Of a stretch of DNA of 64,000 nt, positions 1-12,500 are shown one piece after another. Within the stretch, counting starts at the first letter, position 1, and each line of letters opens with the position of its first letter. The stretch is from Dendrophyllia cribrosa. Its lineage: Eukaryota; Cnidaria; Anthozoa; Scleractinia; Dendrophylliidae. Location: assembly GCA_024195265.1 (NCBI GenBank), contig JAJLRJ010000010.1:34364176-34428175 (forward strand), in the 5' to 3' direction. Made by a program: the position numbers and the translations under genes. Below the pieces are notes generated by a model. That model saw only the letters and a program-made list of their open reading frames with translations, did no database searches and was not told the origin of the DNA.

Positions 1-2370
1 CCTAAACAATGCCAAATTTGAAGTTCGTCTCGTTTAACTCCTGAATTCTTGGTTAGTACTTAAACTTATTTGAAGCTGGATATTTTTCTCTGGAAACATT
101 CGTCTTGGACGGTTTTCAAGCTGATTCAAAACGTAGAAATAACTGAAGGAGTAAGAACGCTCAACTGATCAGTTCACAAATATCGGAATCTGCTGAAAGT
201 TTATTCCTACTGCTTCAGTCTTCGTACCGTTTTTTCGTTTCTTTTTGTCAATGCTGACCAGGTCAACTGGAATTCTGAACTGAGAAGTTAGAGGATATCT
301 CTGGAGCCAACATGTGAGTAAGATGTTAACATTTGCAGAAAAGTGCTCGAGTTTTTACAATTTCAACGCGAAGCGTAGCGCGTTTGTTTTTCTCGTAGCT
401 ACAGTTTTTACGTAAGCTTATTTTTCAGGGCCGATTTCGTATAAACTTAGAAGCCGTCAAAGTTGTACAGATTTCAACGAAGTGTGAATGAACAAAGTAC
501 AATGAGTTCAAATTTGTTTGATGGAAATTATTAATAAAAAAATTATTTTCAATTCGTTTAGTTTTATTTATACTCGTACGTTTTTCCGTCCGTGGAAGAT
601 TGTTTAACTTCGGGATTAACTGATAAATTGTCATTGTGTGTTGATACGATGCAACTTCAGGCAAAAACTTCAGTGAAAAAATAAAAAAAACTTCAAATTA
701 AAAAAGTAAGACAGTGCGTTGTACCTATTAAAAAAAGATGTTTACGTTTTAGATTAAGCTTAATATTTTCATTGAATGAAAACAAATTGAACCATCGATT
801 TAGATGGATTCGACGCTGGTGTTGCATAAGGTTTCTTGTTATTCAAAACACGGACTTCAACCTTGGATTTTTGTCTTTTGACTTCGCCTATTCTGCCTTC
901 CACTTTAATGATAATCGAGTACTTCTTAACTGTTTGATTTCTTTCGAGCTATTCCGCCAAAAATGGCCACTTAACTGAGATAACCGTTTGCACATAAAAC
1001 AAATTAAACGGCGCATAATTTTGGGCAAACAAAACAAAATAACATTGCATCTTTTCCGTTTCGATCTGTATATAACTTAAAAACATTGCATGTGATAAAA
1101 TCAGAAGCACAAAACTAATAAGCTTCTGATAAAACAAATAGGACTGCTCTAATGGCTTTGTTGCTATTTTAGAGGAGGGAAAAAATTGTCGATGGAGGAT
1201 ATCTAGTAATTATATTGACCTCTATATTTTTTGCTCCTAAGATTGTCGACTGTTGTTTGAAAAGAAAGAGAAAGAAAAGTTTCTTTCTTTTTTATGTAAG
1301 TGCCACACTGCTCTTCAAATTCAAGGAAAACCGTCTCACAGATGCGTGAGTTCCCAAACCAATGCTTTGGACGTTTTGGATTTGAAGGCATTTTCCTGCT
1401 CACCCATGCCTGCATGCTAAAGTGATCGAAGGCTTGTGATCCGACAGACACAGGCATGACTCGTTTCTCCTTGTCTGCAAAGAAAGGCAACTTTTTCGAG
1501 TGAAGGTTGAAACGTACTTCACAAACGATAACTATACTCAACAAATCCTAACAAAATGAAGGTCTTACTTCAAGAGTTCGGCAGTTTCCAATTTATAGCA
1601 CAGGAAGCCCAGGCTGACAACAGGCCACTTACTTCCGGTAAAGACAAAGGCGAACCTAACTCGGCGCAAATAGAAGCTAATTTATTTTTAACAAATTCAA
1701 TCGAAAGATAAAAGATTTTTCGTGAAACGTAAGCATGCTTTTTGCGAAAAATCAAAAAACAAAAAATTAAGACGCAAAAACGTGGTTTTGAGAACACATT
1801 TTTCCTCATATTATTTTTACTTGTCATCCTTAAAGAAAACGCATGCTTACGTTTTTTTTAAATGGTGTATAAAATCCAATGATGCAAAAAAATTTTGATA
1901 AAACTGTAAGTTTCTGAAGTTACGCTCATTTTTCTGTTTTGGGTCACGTGACATTGGGCGTGGCCTGATGACGTCACAACCCGAACCACAGGTGTACTTA
2001 AAGGTTGCTGTTCAAATTTGGTCACATATAAGCAAAAATTTGCCGAGCTACAGCAAACTGATTTTTCCCTAGCAACGGCCTGAAAAGATAGTATAATGGG
2101 CCCTTAAGGTTACTGTAAACCTTCGAGGGTGCCTTCCCGAAAATCTTTCGTACTCGCGCTATTTTTAACGAAACCCCAGAAAACTATATATCACTGTAAA
2201 GCTAATAAATTTTAGATTCGAAAATAGCAATTATTTTTCCTGTTTATGCTTTAGTTAGGCGTGCTCTAGCCTTAAACGCAAAACCGACGGTGTTTGCTTC
2301 ACTGAATTACCAGTCTCCGTGTTAGCGCGAAAATCAAAACAAACTGATCCGTGTCACTCGAAAATTAATG
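1..2370. other. Intergenic, no supported gene
   Basis: AT-rich sequence with only short frames, none resembling a known family. A 113-codon minus-strand frame at 1203-1544 has no recognisable domain. The segment CATGTGAGTAAG near 311 looks like a splice donor, so a noncoding exon of an off-window gene is possible but unsupported. Confidence 0.4.
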
Positions 2371-2373
2371 GCC

Positions 2374-2528
2374 TAACAAAGTGTGTGGGGCTTTTTCGAT
2401 ATTTTTATTGGTTCCCGAGTAAATCCACTTTGAAGTTGGACAATAGAAAATTCTTCTTTGCGCGTCACACTTTGGGGCGCCACGAGAAGAGTATTTGGAA
2501 TTTCGTAAAAGCCCCACACTCTTTGGTG
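2374..2528. repeat. Foldback/MITE with about 28-bp inverted arms
   Basis: The arm starting AACAAAGTGTGTGGGGC near 2376 is repeated in inverse as GCCCCACACTCTTTGG near 2511. The interior is noncoding. No target duplication was identified. Confidence 0.5.
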
Positions 2529-3644
2529 CATAAATATCCAGCAAACATACTGGCCAAGTTTCGTGACAATCTGACAAATCTACATACCCTATGAATTCAT
2601 TTGAACAGAGGCCATTCTCGCAAAAACAAACCTCGAGTTTTTGGCCTCGAAAGATTTTCACTGTTTTCACACCTCATTTAAGTGGCTGTCATCGTGGCCG
2701 TGCCGCCAACCAATGAAATGAAACATAGAACCCCCTGAAGAGCATCGTCACACAGCAGTGTATGTGAATTCGATTAACCGCCGATTAGTCAAGTTATTCG
2801 AAGGGAAAAACCATAGAAAAAACGGCAAAGTTTCGCGCAACTGCAAACCAAAATGAGCGGAAAGAACGTAACGAAAACGCAGCAAAATTGTTGTGGAAAC
2901 AAACGAGCGAAAAGGGCCTGTGAGAGTTTTCAAAGAAATGAAAACACAACAGACGTGGCCGCGGAAATTGACCGAAAACACGCGCTGGTATCAGCAGTAA
3001 ATGCAAGCGAGTTTATACTTAAGCTATTCATTCATTTATTTTTCTTTTACTCTTCGCCGCGGTTCTTTCCACAAGTGATCTCTACAATTCTGCTAACCAA
3101 AAATTTCCACTTTGGCTTTAATAGTCAAATTGTAAATCTTTAGGAATTGGAACAAGCGTAGACGACCGTGTGAAACATGGAAAATGGCCGGGGAGAATAC
3201 GCAATGACGCTACAATAGAATACGCTCCGCATTGCGATGTAAACAAAATATGCATAACATGTAATGCGAGATCCCGCGGAAACGTTTAGCGGGAAAAGTA
3301 CAAGAAGGCGCTGCGCTCCGGAAAGAGATTATCGGATTATCACACCTATAGCTACTTTATCAACTATTCTCTTGAAACTCTTTTTTAAGAATATCTCGAG
3401 TTCTTTTAATGATTTTGCAAAACTTCTTTCACTATTTTCTAGATTGTTATATCTTTACAGAAGTTAAAAAAAAAAAAAAATTATGCAAAATGGGACCAAT
3501 AAAGGTTTCCAGTGTCGCGCTATATAGCGAAAAACAACCGTATTAGCGCGCGCTGAAATAGCGAATTACATGTCGCGATCATATTGCGAATAAAAAAGTT
3601 AGATTTTAGATTACAAACAGTGATAAGAAACAGACCACTGCAAG

Positions 3645-3785
3645 GATATGTACACGACCCGAAATGATCCCCGACCCCAAATGATCCCCCAAATCGACCT
3701 AAACACGACCCGAAATGATCCCCGACCTCAAATGATCCCCAATTTTTTTCACACGCGACCTGATCATGAAATGATCCCCGAGGAA
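3645..3785 (+). repeat. Short tandem repeat, unit about 17-19 bp (CGACCCGAAATGATCCC)
   Basis: About five imperfect copies of the unit (C/T)GACC(C/T)(C/G)AAATGATCCCC alternate at two spacings. The 63-codon frame through it is a repeat artefact. Confidence 0.7.
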
Positions 3786-4015
3786 TTATTGGAATGGAAT
3801 GGGATGACGTTTAATTCCCGAAGATGCTATAATTACTAGAATAAAGTAAATTAAAAAATTTTGACTCGAATTGTTTGAAGTGTTTATGTATTTATAAATT
3901 TTGGACAATTTATTAAATAATTATAACTCCTTTTTAACGAATTTTCAAGAAACTTTAGTTAGTTTAGAGTTTAAATAGAAGGTTTAAATAAAATCGTGCA
4001 AATAGCATCTCGTTA

Positions 4016-4359
4016 GGCCCGGTTTAAAAGTAGAATTTCACATGTCCCGAGTCTGATACTTATTTGGTTCTACTTAAATAAGTAAATCCGCCATTTTAGA
4101 CATTGAATCATGATCGAGTTTTTATAGAGTTGGGAAAAAATAATTGAGAATTGTGGGTTATAATACATTAAACATGATTTAAAAATCGATTCGGCACAAA
4201 AGACAACGGTTGATCTTCTGTCGAGATTTGACTGGCTCAGTCGAAGATGCGACAGAAGTCGCATTGTCGAATTTAATTTTAGTTGAACGTCGAACTTCGC
4301 ACGCATTCAATACCTGAATTAGATTTGGCACATGTGAAATGCGACGTTTAAACCGGGCC
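4016..4359. mobile_element. PIF/Harbinger-like MITE
   Basis: Terminal inverted repeats of about 30 bp begin GGCCCGGTTTAAA and end in the inverse. They are flanked by the direct trinucleotide TTA at 4013-4015 and 4360-4362. A TWA target duplication and GGSCC termini are typical of PIF/Harbinger. There is no transposase. Confidence 0.75.
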
Positions 4360-4362
4360 TTA

Positions 4363-5359
4363 CTGTCACAAGTAACAGTCTTCGCTTCCTGTCAGTACCC
4401 ATTAACGTACGTAGTATTCACAAAACCGTTTATTTCCGTCAATTATAGAATTTCTGAACTGTAACAATATGTAATATAAAACTCTTCGCCTCTGTAAGGG
4501 AAAAAGTGAACATAAACAACCGTGAAATTAATGATAAACAAGAACAACTGAATGCAACAGCTAGGCGATAAAACCTTAACCTGTCGGTTAACATGCAGGA
4601 ACGTTATAACCTGAACTGTTTAAAATAATTCAGAAAGAACAAAACTGTCATAACAATAAAAATTGGTACTGGTAAGAGCCAAGTGTGTAGCTTTCAATAT
4701 GTCATTGATTATATTCTAGATGTATGTTTGCATGTTGTATACGGTAAACTCCAGGCAATTAATATAACTGAAAATAACTTTGTGCAGTCGATTAGCCATT
4801 TTGAAAAGATTTGGCGTTTATAGCCGAAGAACTTCGCATTTATTAACCGAAAAGCGGAATCAAAACGCTTCAATCCTATCTCCAGGATAGAAATGTTTTC
4901 CCATTCCACTCTTAAAATTCCTCGGGGATCATTTCAGGTCGCGTGTGAAACAATTAGGTTGAATTGCTCTTTGGCCATGTGCCACAATTGTTTGTGGCGT
5001 GACCGTTGCGCAATTTTCCCTATCACGGCTCTTTCTAGAATGATTAGCGACATATTTGAGATAGGTGCAGTGGTACCGAGTCTCATTATGTAGCTACGGC
5101 ACACTGACGAGGGCCAAACAGCCCGAAACAGCTGTCTGTGTATGCTTTCTAGTTTCGAGCGCTGATCATGTCAGGTTTGGCTGACCGTAGTGATATTTCG
5201 AGAGAATGCCTCTTCACACTGTTTGATCGATCCTTGCAGTGGTCTGTTTGATCACATTTTGTATTACTGTTGCCGTTTGCAATAAAACATCCATCATGTG
5301 AGCAATTTCGCATTTTAGTTCAATTTTTGCTGCATTACATATGCTTAATTTTAGAACAC
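4363..5359. other. Intergenic, nothing recognised
   Basis: No frame above 66 codons, no domain similarity and no clear inverted repeats were seen. Confidence 0.4.
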
Positions 5360-5831
5360 GGGGTGGGGGAGGGGGTACTCCCTATAATGGGCTATACGGG
5401 GATGCTCCGCCCGAAAGGGGTACCTTTTTTAGGCTGGCGGTATATGAAAGGGTAGGGATTTCACGAGTTGAAGTATGTGAAAGGGTAGGGATTTCACGAA
5501 GAATAGGAAATGGTAGCAAAAACACGAGTTGAAGCATAAAAAAGGTAGGGAAAACTGCGATTTAAGTATTATAAAAACGGCCTTTCAAAATATATCAAAC
5601 AGACGCACGTAAAGGCTATATGAAAGGGGTACCATTTTCAATAAAAGGTATATGAAAGGGGTACCATTTTCAATGAAAGGTATATGGAAGGGGTACCATT
5701 TTCAATGAAAGGTATATGAAAGGGGTACCTTTTCTGTCAAAAACGGTATATGAAAGGGTAAGGGTTTGGACCTCGGGGCGGGGCATCCCCGTACAAAACT
5801 TTGTTGAGTACCCCCCCCCCCCCCCCCCCCC
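5360..5831. mobile_element. G-tract-ended inverted-repeat element with internal tandem repeats
   Basis: The ends are inverted copies: GGGGGTACTC...ACGGGGATGC at 5371-5406, with its inverse from about 5774 to 5831 ending in 21 C. The interior at 5610-5760 has four to five copies of a 28-bp unit containing TATATGAAAGGGGTACC. It is noncoding. The bases just after it (5832-5880) resemble the TACAGTC-type MITE at 25189. Confidence 0.6.
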
Positions 5832-6317
5832 GGGATTAAGCGGTCACCCTTGAGGAATAACCAACTGGTTTGACTGTCTTACAGGTACTTTTACTTGTAC
5901 ATGAAGATCTGAGTGACATTATACATATTGTACAAGTTATTTTTACCATTTTTATTCACTTGCGAGAACCTATGACATTTATGAATTTCAAAAAAATGAG
6001 TGGTGAACTGCGGGTCTTTCTGCATGTACCGGTACCCATGAACCACTCATTGTCTTCTATTGTTTGTGAGGTATTGTATTTTTGGTCTTGTTTTGCATTT
6101 GTATAACCCCCCCCCCCCCCCCCCCCCCCCACCCCTCTCAAACACGCTTAACATAAATAAGCCCCCCTCTTTATTTACGGTAGTTATATATTTTGCTTTA
6201 TTAGCATGGTTGCACTATACAAATAAAATAAGGCCAAAGAGAATTTTGTGCACCATGCACGTTGCTCTGTCCTATCCTTTCCAAGCAAGTGATTATGTCC
6301 TTTCGTTTCTACCCAAA

Positions 6318-6548
6318 TTCACACCAATGCTTAAACATGTTTAAATGTTGTTTAGTTTAAAACAGGTTTAGAAAAATATCTCCTAACCTCCCGTAATAAT
6401 TGGAGTGAAATCTTTACTAAAAGAAACTTTATTGACTTTATTACCATTCCAGGCAGTTTGAGTCATATACATTTCAAAACGTTCAAGATAGAGGCTAAAA
6501 CGTAGTTAAACTAAACAACATTTAAACATGTTTAACCATTGGTGTGAA
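6318..6548. mobile_element. MITE just past the RFC4 stop
   Basis: Inverted termini of about 43 bp, TTCACACCAATGCTTAAACA and its near-perfect inverse at 6507-6548, enclose noncoding sequence. It contains TTTATT at 6428-6433 and 6437-6442, i.e. AATAAA in the RFC4 direction. It starts 16 bp from the RFC4 stop. Confidence 0.7.
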
Positions 6549-6563
6549 TGGGGCATAAGATAT

Positions 6564-9500
6564 TCATGTTTGCCCAGCATGGCAGAACTGTTGCATCATC
6601 ACTGAACACAGACTGAGAATCTGCAAGTATTCATCAGCACCATCACACAGACATTTGTCAACAATCTGAAATAAATACGGGAGGACAAACATCAAAGATC
6701 TTTCCAGATAATTACCATTACCAGTACGAACCATGTGCAAACTGGGCTAAATTTTGAGCTGCATGGAACCTTTTTTTTGATATTTTAGCATAAAATAAAG
6801 GTTAATGTTGGCAAGCAACAACTATTGAGCCTGCATTATTACTGCGGTTTATCCCAAACACGTGATTTCCTTATTTGGCAGCCTGCCTTGTGTCTTATTC
6901 TGTGCCAGTCCTTTCAATCGCCACTTTCTTGGAAGGCTGCAAGTCGAGCAGCAGCAAAGTTTTTCCGTTGTCTCATGGATTTTTCGGGCGTTACGAACGA
7001 GGTCCTTCGCCTCTTACTGGCTCAAAAGCAGCTTGCGATCTCTGGAACACGCGAACAGATGATCGAACACCTTGGCACGATCAGCGTTGATGCGCCAACG
7101 TCACGTACACAAAGCTCTGATCCCGCCGACCCAGCAGCTAAAAGGCCTCCTTTTGAGCTGCATGGAACTTTTTTTGTGTAGATGTTACAGGTCAAATTTG
7201 ATTTCAGGTTAATTTTGATTTTCCATTGTTCTTTTTTATGCTAATTTGGGCTTCACCCTCAACAACTATCACGCCATAGAAATCTCAAGCTCATAATCTA
7301 ATTGTTTTAGTATAAATCTACTAGACGTACAAAACTTAACAACAAATACTCTTCACAGACACTTCGAAAATGCGAAGAAGCAGCCGCCATTAGGTTACTC
7401 ACTCTACTCACTTTCTACAACAGAATAGATAGTGAGTAGCGTAGCCAATAAGTGAACAGCATTCATGATAGAACGCTAGTAGATTTACACTAATACATGA
7501 TAATGAATATAAAACAAAGGAAAAACAAAATTTACCTGAAATCAAATTTGACCTGTAACACTGATTAATAGTTTTCAGTATGTCAGTTTCCTATGATCCT
7601 ATTTTCCACGAGGAGAAAAAGGATAGATGATGATTATGATATTTCAGTTTTTTATACTTACAGCTAATTTCTCCAATATTGCAGATTTTTGATGGTCATT
7701 TAATTCAGACATTTCTACAATCCTGTCGTGGACCTAAAAGGAAGTAAAGCAAATCAGTCATCTGTCTCTTCTCTTGACACAAGAAGCTCATAAGTCAAAT
7801 TCAAAATTATTCGACATAGCATTCTAGAGTGCAAATGCGCATCAAAACAAGTGCAAATATGACATGTTATTACACTCTTCTGACCGCTTGCTAGAAAACA
7901 GTTTCAAAAACTTAGTTTTAGGAGAAAATTACTGTTGTATAATAAACAATTTATTCAGCGAAAAGATGTGTAATACAGCTGGGCATTTTTACTCGTCAGT
8001 TTTTATTTTTTCTCACCTAAAGGCTCGAAAAAATAAAAAGTGACTTATAAAAATACTCAGTCGCATTACACAACTTCACGCTTAATAACCTCTATGTATT
8101 ACCAGTGAATAAGATGATGCCATTTAAGATCATAACAAATGTTTTCCACAATTTCACAGCTGGTTGGAAATCTCCCAAACTTTCATGAGCGTTACAAGGG
8201 AAAAGGAAGGATTTTTTTATTCAATGGCTTTACATTTATTCCTTACACATAATTAAATAGCTATTTTACAAACACTATGAGAAACAAAACAAACAAAAAA
8301 GAAAAACAGTAAAAGAAGCAGTGTCCAAAATAATATTTTTATTTACTATTAGTAATTGTGGTAAATGATTTTAACCAGTTAAAGGTGTGTAGTTCTTCTT
8401 TATTACATAAATATCTTTAGGGGAGCAGGGGTGGTGTAGTGCTGAGAGTACTCGCCTCCCACCAATGTGGCCCGGGTTCGATTCCCGGCCCCGGCGGCAT
8501 ATGTTGGTTGAGTTTGTTGTTGGTTTTCTCTCCTTGCTCCGAGAGGTTTTTCTCCGGGTACTCCGGTTTTCCCCTTTCCTCAAAAACCAACACTTCCAAA
8601 TTCCAATTAGATCTGGAAAGTGTCCACAATTAGTACTCGCGTGCTAAATACCTTTGAAACTTAAATAAAGTGATTTATTACTATTATTATTATTATTATT
8701 AACTCAAGTTGGACCAGAGAATCATTAAATTTAGTACTCTCCATGGATCATGCACTGAGGTAGGACATCAAAGCATTAGAATATAAAAGAACTAAAAACC
8801 AGCTCTTTCAGTTTGTCAATGAGAACCTACACTGTAAATATCTCACCTGGTTTATAACCTGAGCAGCCGCATGTCCTTCAGCTATAATTTCCTGTTAAGT
8901 GAGTTAAGTTTTATCCAGTTTTAATACATCATGTATGATGATGGATAAGGTTCATGGTAAAAATATATATATATATCCAAGATGGCGGATGTCTGACTAA
9001 TTTTGTGAAGATGTGCCATCAATATAAAGTGTGAAAGGAGATGTGTCCTGTAAAGCAAGATGTTTCCAGCCCTGTTCTCCACACACCTGCATGGAGTGGC
9101 TGTTTCTGTCAGAGCATAAACTGGAGTTAATGTTTAGCTCAATTGAACCTAAAAGCTCCCTGCGGTTTGCCAGTGATTTCCCGTTAATCGACCTTTTGTA
9201 CTTTGTTTTGTAACATGTACTTTTACCCGCGCCCTAAAACTCCCTGCTGCTTGCCAGTGCTTTCCAGGTAATCGATTTTTTGTACATTGCATTGTAACAC
9301 GTACTTTTACCCGCGCTCTATTCTTAGCGGCCAATTAGACTTCTAGCCTGCACGTGTTCAGAGAGTATCAGCCAATCAGCTTCAACCAAAACTTGCCGTG
9401 TTTACGTTCATGTATATCGGTCGCGGCCGATCTCCCCATTCAGCTCAGTTTCACCGCTAAGTCAAGTGTTTATTTCTCCACCCGCCCACCCACTGAAGCA

Positions 9501-12500
9501 TACAGACTTATCGTTACCACTCTCTGGTTATAACATTTCTTCTGTATTCCAAAACAAAAATTATATATATAATATACATTTGTAATTTGTTATGTGGTTT
9601 TAGTGTTAATAAATGGTTTGGGGGGAGGCGTTGCTGGCGACAACCCTTCAGTCCCACACTGAAGCGATGCCTGGGTTGCCTTAGCTTGGGTGATAAACGG
9701 TGGTGACGTCCACTTCCCCTTGCTAAGCGACCTTCTAGGAGCTTGGCATAGGTACATGCTGCTCAGAGTAGCTGTGCTCCATGACACCCATCTCATGGTT
9801 TATATGCCACTCGCTGACCGGCTAGCCCCATTGACTGGCCTCGCATGCGGCAGGCAGCACTTGGGTCCTGGACAACGCTTATCCCCCAACCTTCTCCCAC
9901 AAAATATGTGCCTTTCAATTGTGCGTGGACATTAAACTGGACTTACAGTAATACATCAGGACACTCGTATACAAAAAAAATGTTACCTTGACCACTGAGT
10001 CCAGCTTTTCAAAGGAGTCAGAACCACAAGCCTCAAATAGTTTGTCAGCCATCTCAGAAGGAACAACCTAAGGTGAAAAAGGTATTCAGAAAAAAATTTT
10101 CCAGGGATACAAGTTTAGCCCAAAATGGTGTGCAATATTTCACAATGAGTATGCCATACCCCAGCTATTTCAGTGATATCATGAGCTTCCACAGTGTCCT
10201 CTCCTTTTAGTCTGTAAGCACTCTGTAAGTATGTTATGGCCTTTTAAAAAAGAAAACAGATATTTAAATGGGTGTGGAAAAAAAAATGGGGCAACAACTC
10301 AACAGAAAGAACACTGACAACAACTGCTTTGTTGAAGAAATAGAAAATGGCATGTAATTGTATGCTTGATTGTAAAATTCATTAATAATTCATAAGGGTA
10401 CTAACAAATAGAAATGAGCCATTCCAATCACATGGTTAACCCTGTATACCAGATACACTCTTGATACAACTCACTAGTGGTTGTATCTAATTTACATTCC
10501 AGATACAACTCACAAGTGGTTGTATCTAATTTACATTCCAGATACAACTCACTAGTGGTTGTATCTAATTGACATGCGAATGTGAATTTCACAAGTTGTT
10601 TGCTACATTCGCGTCCGTGTTGTATCGGCACTATACAGTCACTCGGGTGTGCCTTGTGATTGTATAGGGTGATACAACACTCCCGCTCAAGTAGTAAACA
10701 TTATATAGTCTGATCCCAAGGAAGTTTGGGAAAATTCAAATGTTTATAAATGTGAGTGTCAACAAAACTAATTTGAAGATTGTGTTGTTCCAGAAAATAT
10801 CCATTATTCCCTCAAGGAAGATTTTTAGTTTAAACCCCTCACCCCTCAGAAATGCAGTTTGGATTAATACTTTCCTTTGAAAACTTCGGCCTTTGAGACC
10901 CCCGTCCCCCTTGGAATTTTCAATGACCTCCTATGGGGGTAGTATGGATATTTTCTGCAACTGCACATTCTCCCAAACTCACTTGACTTTTTGCAAATGG
11001 GTATGTTGTAGGTTGAAATGAAATTCAGGTTAAAATGATTTCAACCCAGTTTGATTTTGAATTTCTTTTGTCTTTGATTCATTATCATAAATCAGAAACA
11101 AAGGTAATTCAAAATCAAGCTAGGTTGAAATCATTTTAACCGAATTTCATTTCAACCTACAACAGGTACATCAGTGCACAATGGCCAGTAGGGATGAACC
11201 ATTCTATTTTTGATGGGGGGGGGGGGGGGGGGGGGGGAGGGTGAGCAAATACCAAAAAATATTCCTGCAAAGCAAAAGTAGAGAAAAAAATCATGCACAG
11301 CGAGTCAAAGAAAAGAAAAAGTAAGGAATAATCTCGAAAAAAATTCTTGCACAGCCTTCAGATGGACAAAAAAATTCATGCTCAGAAAAATTGCCAACCC
11401 TCCTCCCCCCTCAAAAATAAAATGGTCCATCGTTTATCTATTTCTTTCAAATAAGAAATCCTACAAAATATCATGTGATGTCATACATGTACCTGTGTTT
11501 ATATGAGCTGATATGAAACATTTTTGCAACCAATGAAAGTGCATGCATTGTTGTATGATCGATCTTCCTGACTTACAGTTCATACCTTTCTCATGTCTCC
11601 TTCTGATATCTTTATTAGCTCTTCAATCGCCTGTAAGAAAAATAAACTGCATGAACTTTTAAAAATTAATGTAACCTTTTTGTTTCAAACCTTAACTATT
11701 GAACAAATAATTTACCTTACATATTATCATCGGGTTTTTTAGGTGTCACCTGGTAAGAAAATTTTAATTCTCTCACTACGTTTTAAGACTCTCTTGTCCA
11801 AGCTTTTAGCCAGCTGGGTGTCAAGGCATCCTGTGGACGCCCATTCTTTGAAGAAATTCATGAAAATTGCACCTAATCCTTTAAAGTTTTATGATGGGAA
11901 ATATCTTCAAGACGGCCACATTTCAATTCGTGGCTAAAAGCCATCTTCCTCTTGCCACAGTTTTTCAGATTTTTGATTTTTAATATTCTTGGTTTGCCTT
12001 AATGAAAATCACAGCTCTACCCAGATTTATGACACAAAAATAGCCATAGGTTGGGTGGGTGGATAAAAAATGAATAGACTGATAGTGGCAGCAAAATAAG
12101 GCATCTTCTATATACTGACATCTGATCTTTCTGTAAATACAATATAAAACAACCACATTTTCTGACATACATCAACCTTTAAAGCAAATAAATTCTAAAC
12201 ATTTTCATAACAGATCTGTTTTTCATACCTTATTATCACACTTAAATTGCACCTAATCCTTTAAAGTTTTATGATGGGAAATATCTTTAAGACGGCCACT
12301 TTTCAATTCCTGGCTAAAAGCCATCTTCCTCTTGCCACAGTTTTTCAGATTTTTGATTTTTAATATTCTTGGTTTGCTTTAACCCATTCACTCCTGAGAA
12401 TTTTTACGTTTTTGAGCGATTTTCTGCATTCACACGCCCCATAGGATTTCGTGACTCCATATTTAAAGTTACCATTGAAAGTGCTGCTGTTCTAAAACAC

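Noticed and set aside
1203..1544. 113-codon minus-strand frame
   Set aside because: No recognisable family, no splice partners and unremarkable composition; chance or an old repeat.
8371..8647. Several small frames on both strands
   Set aside because: They translate the tRNA-derived SINE.
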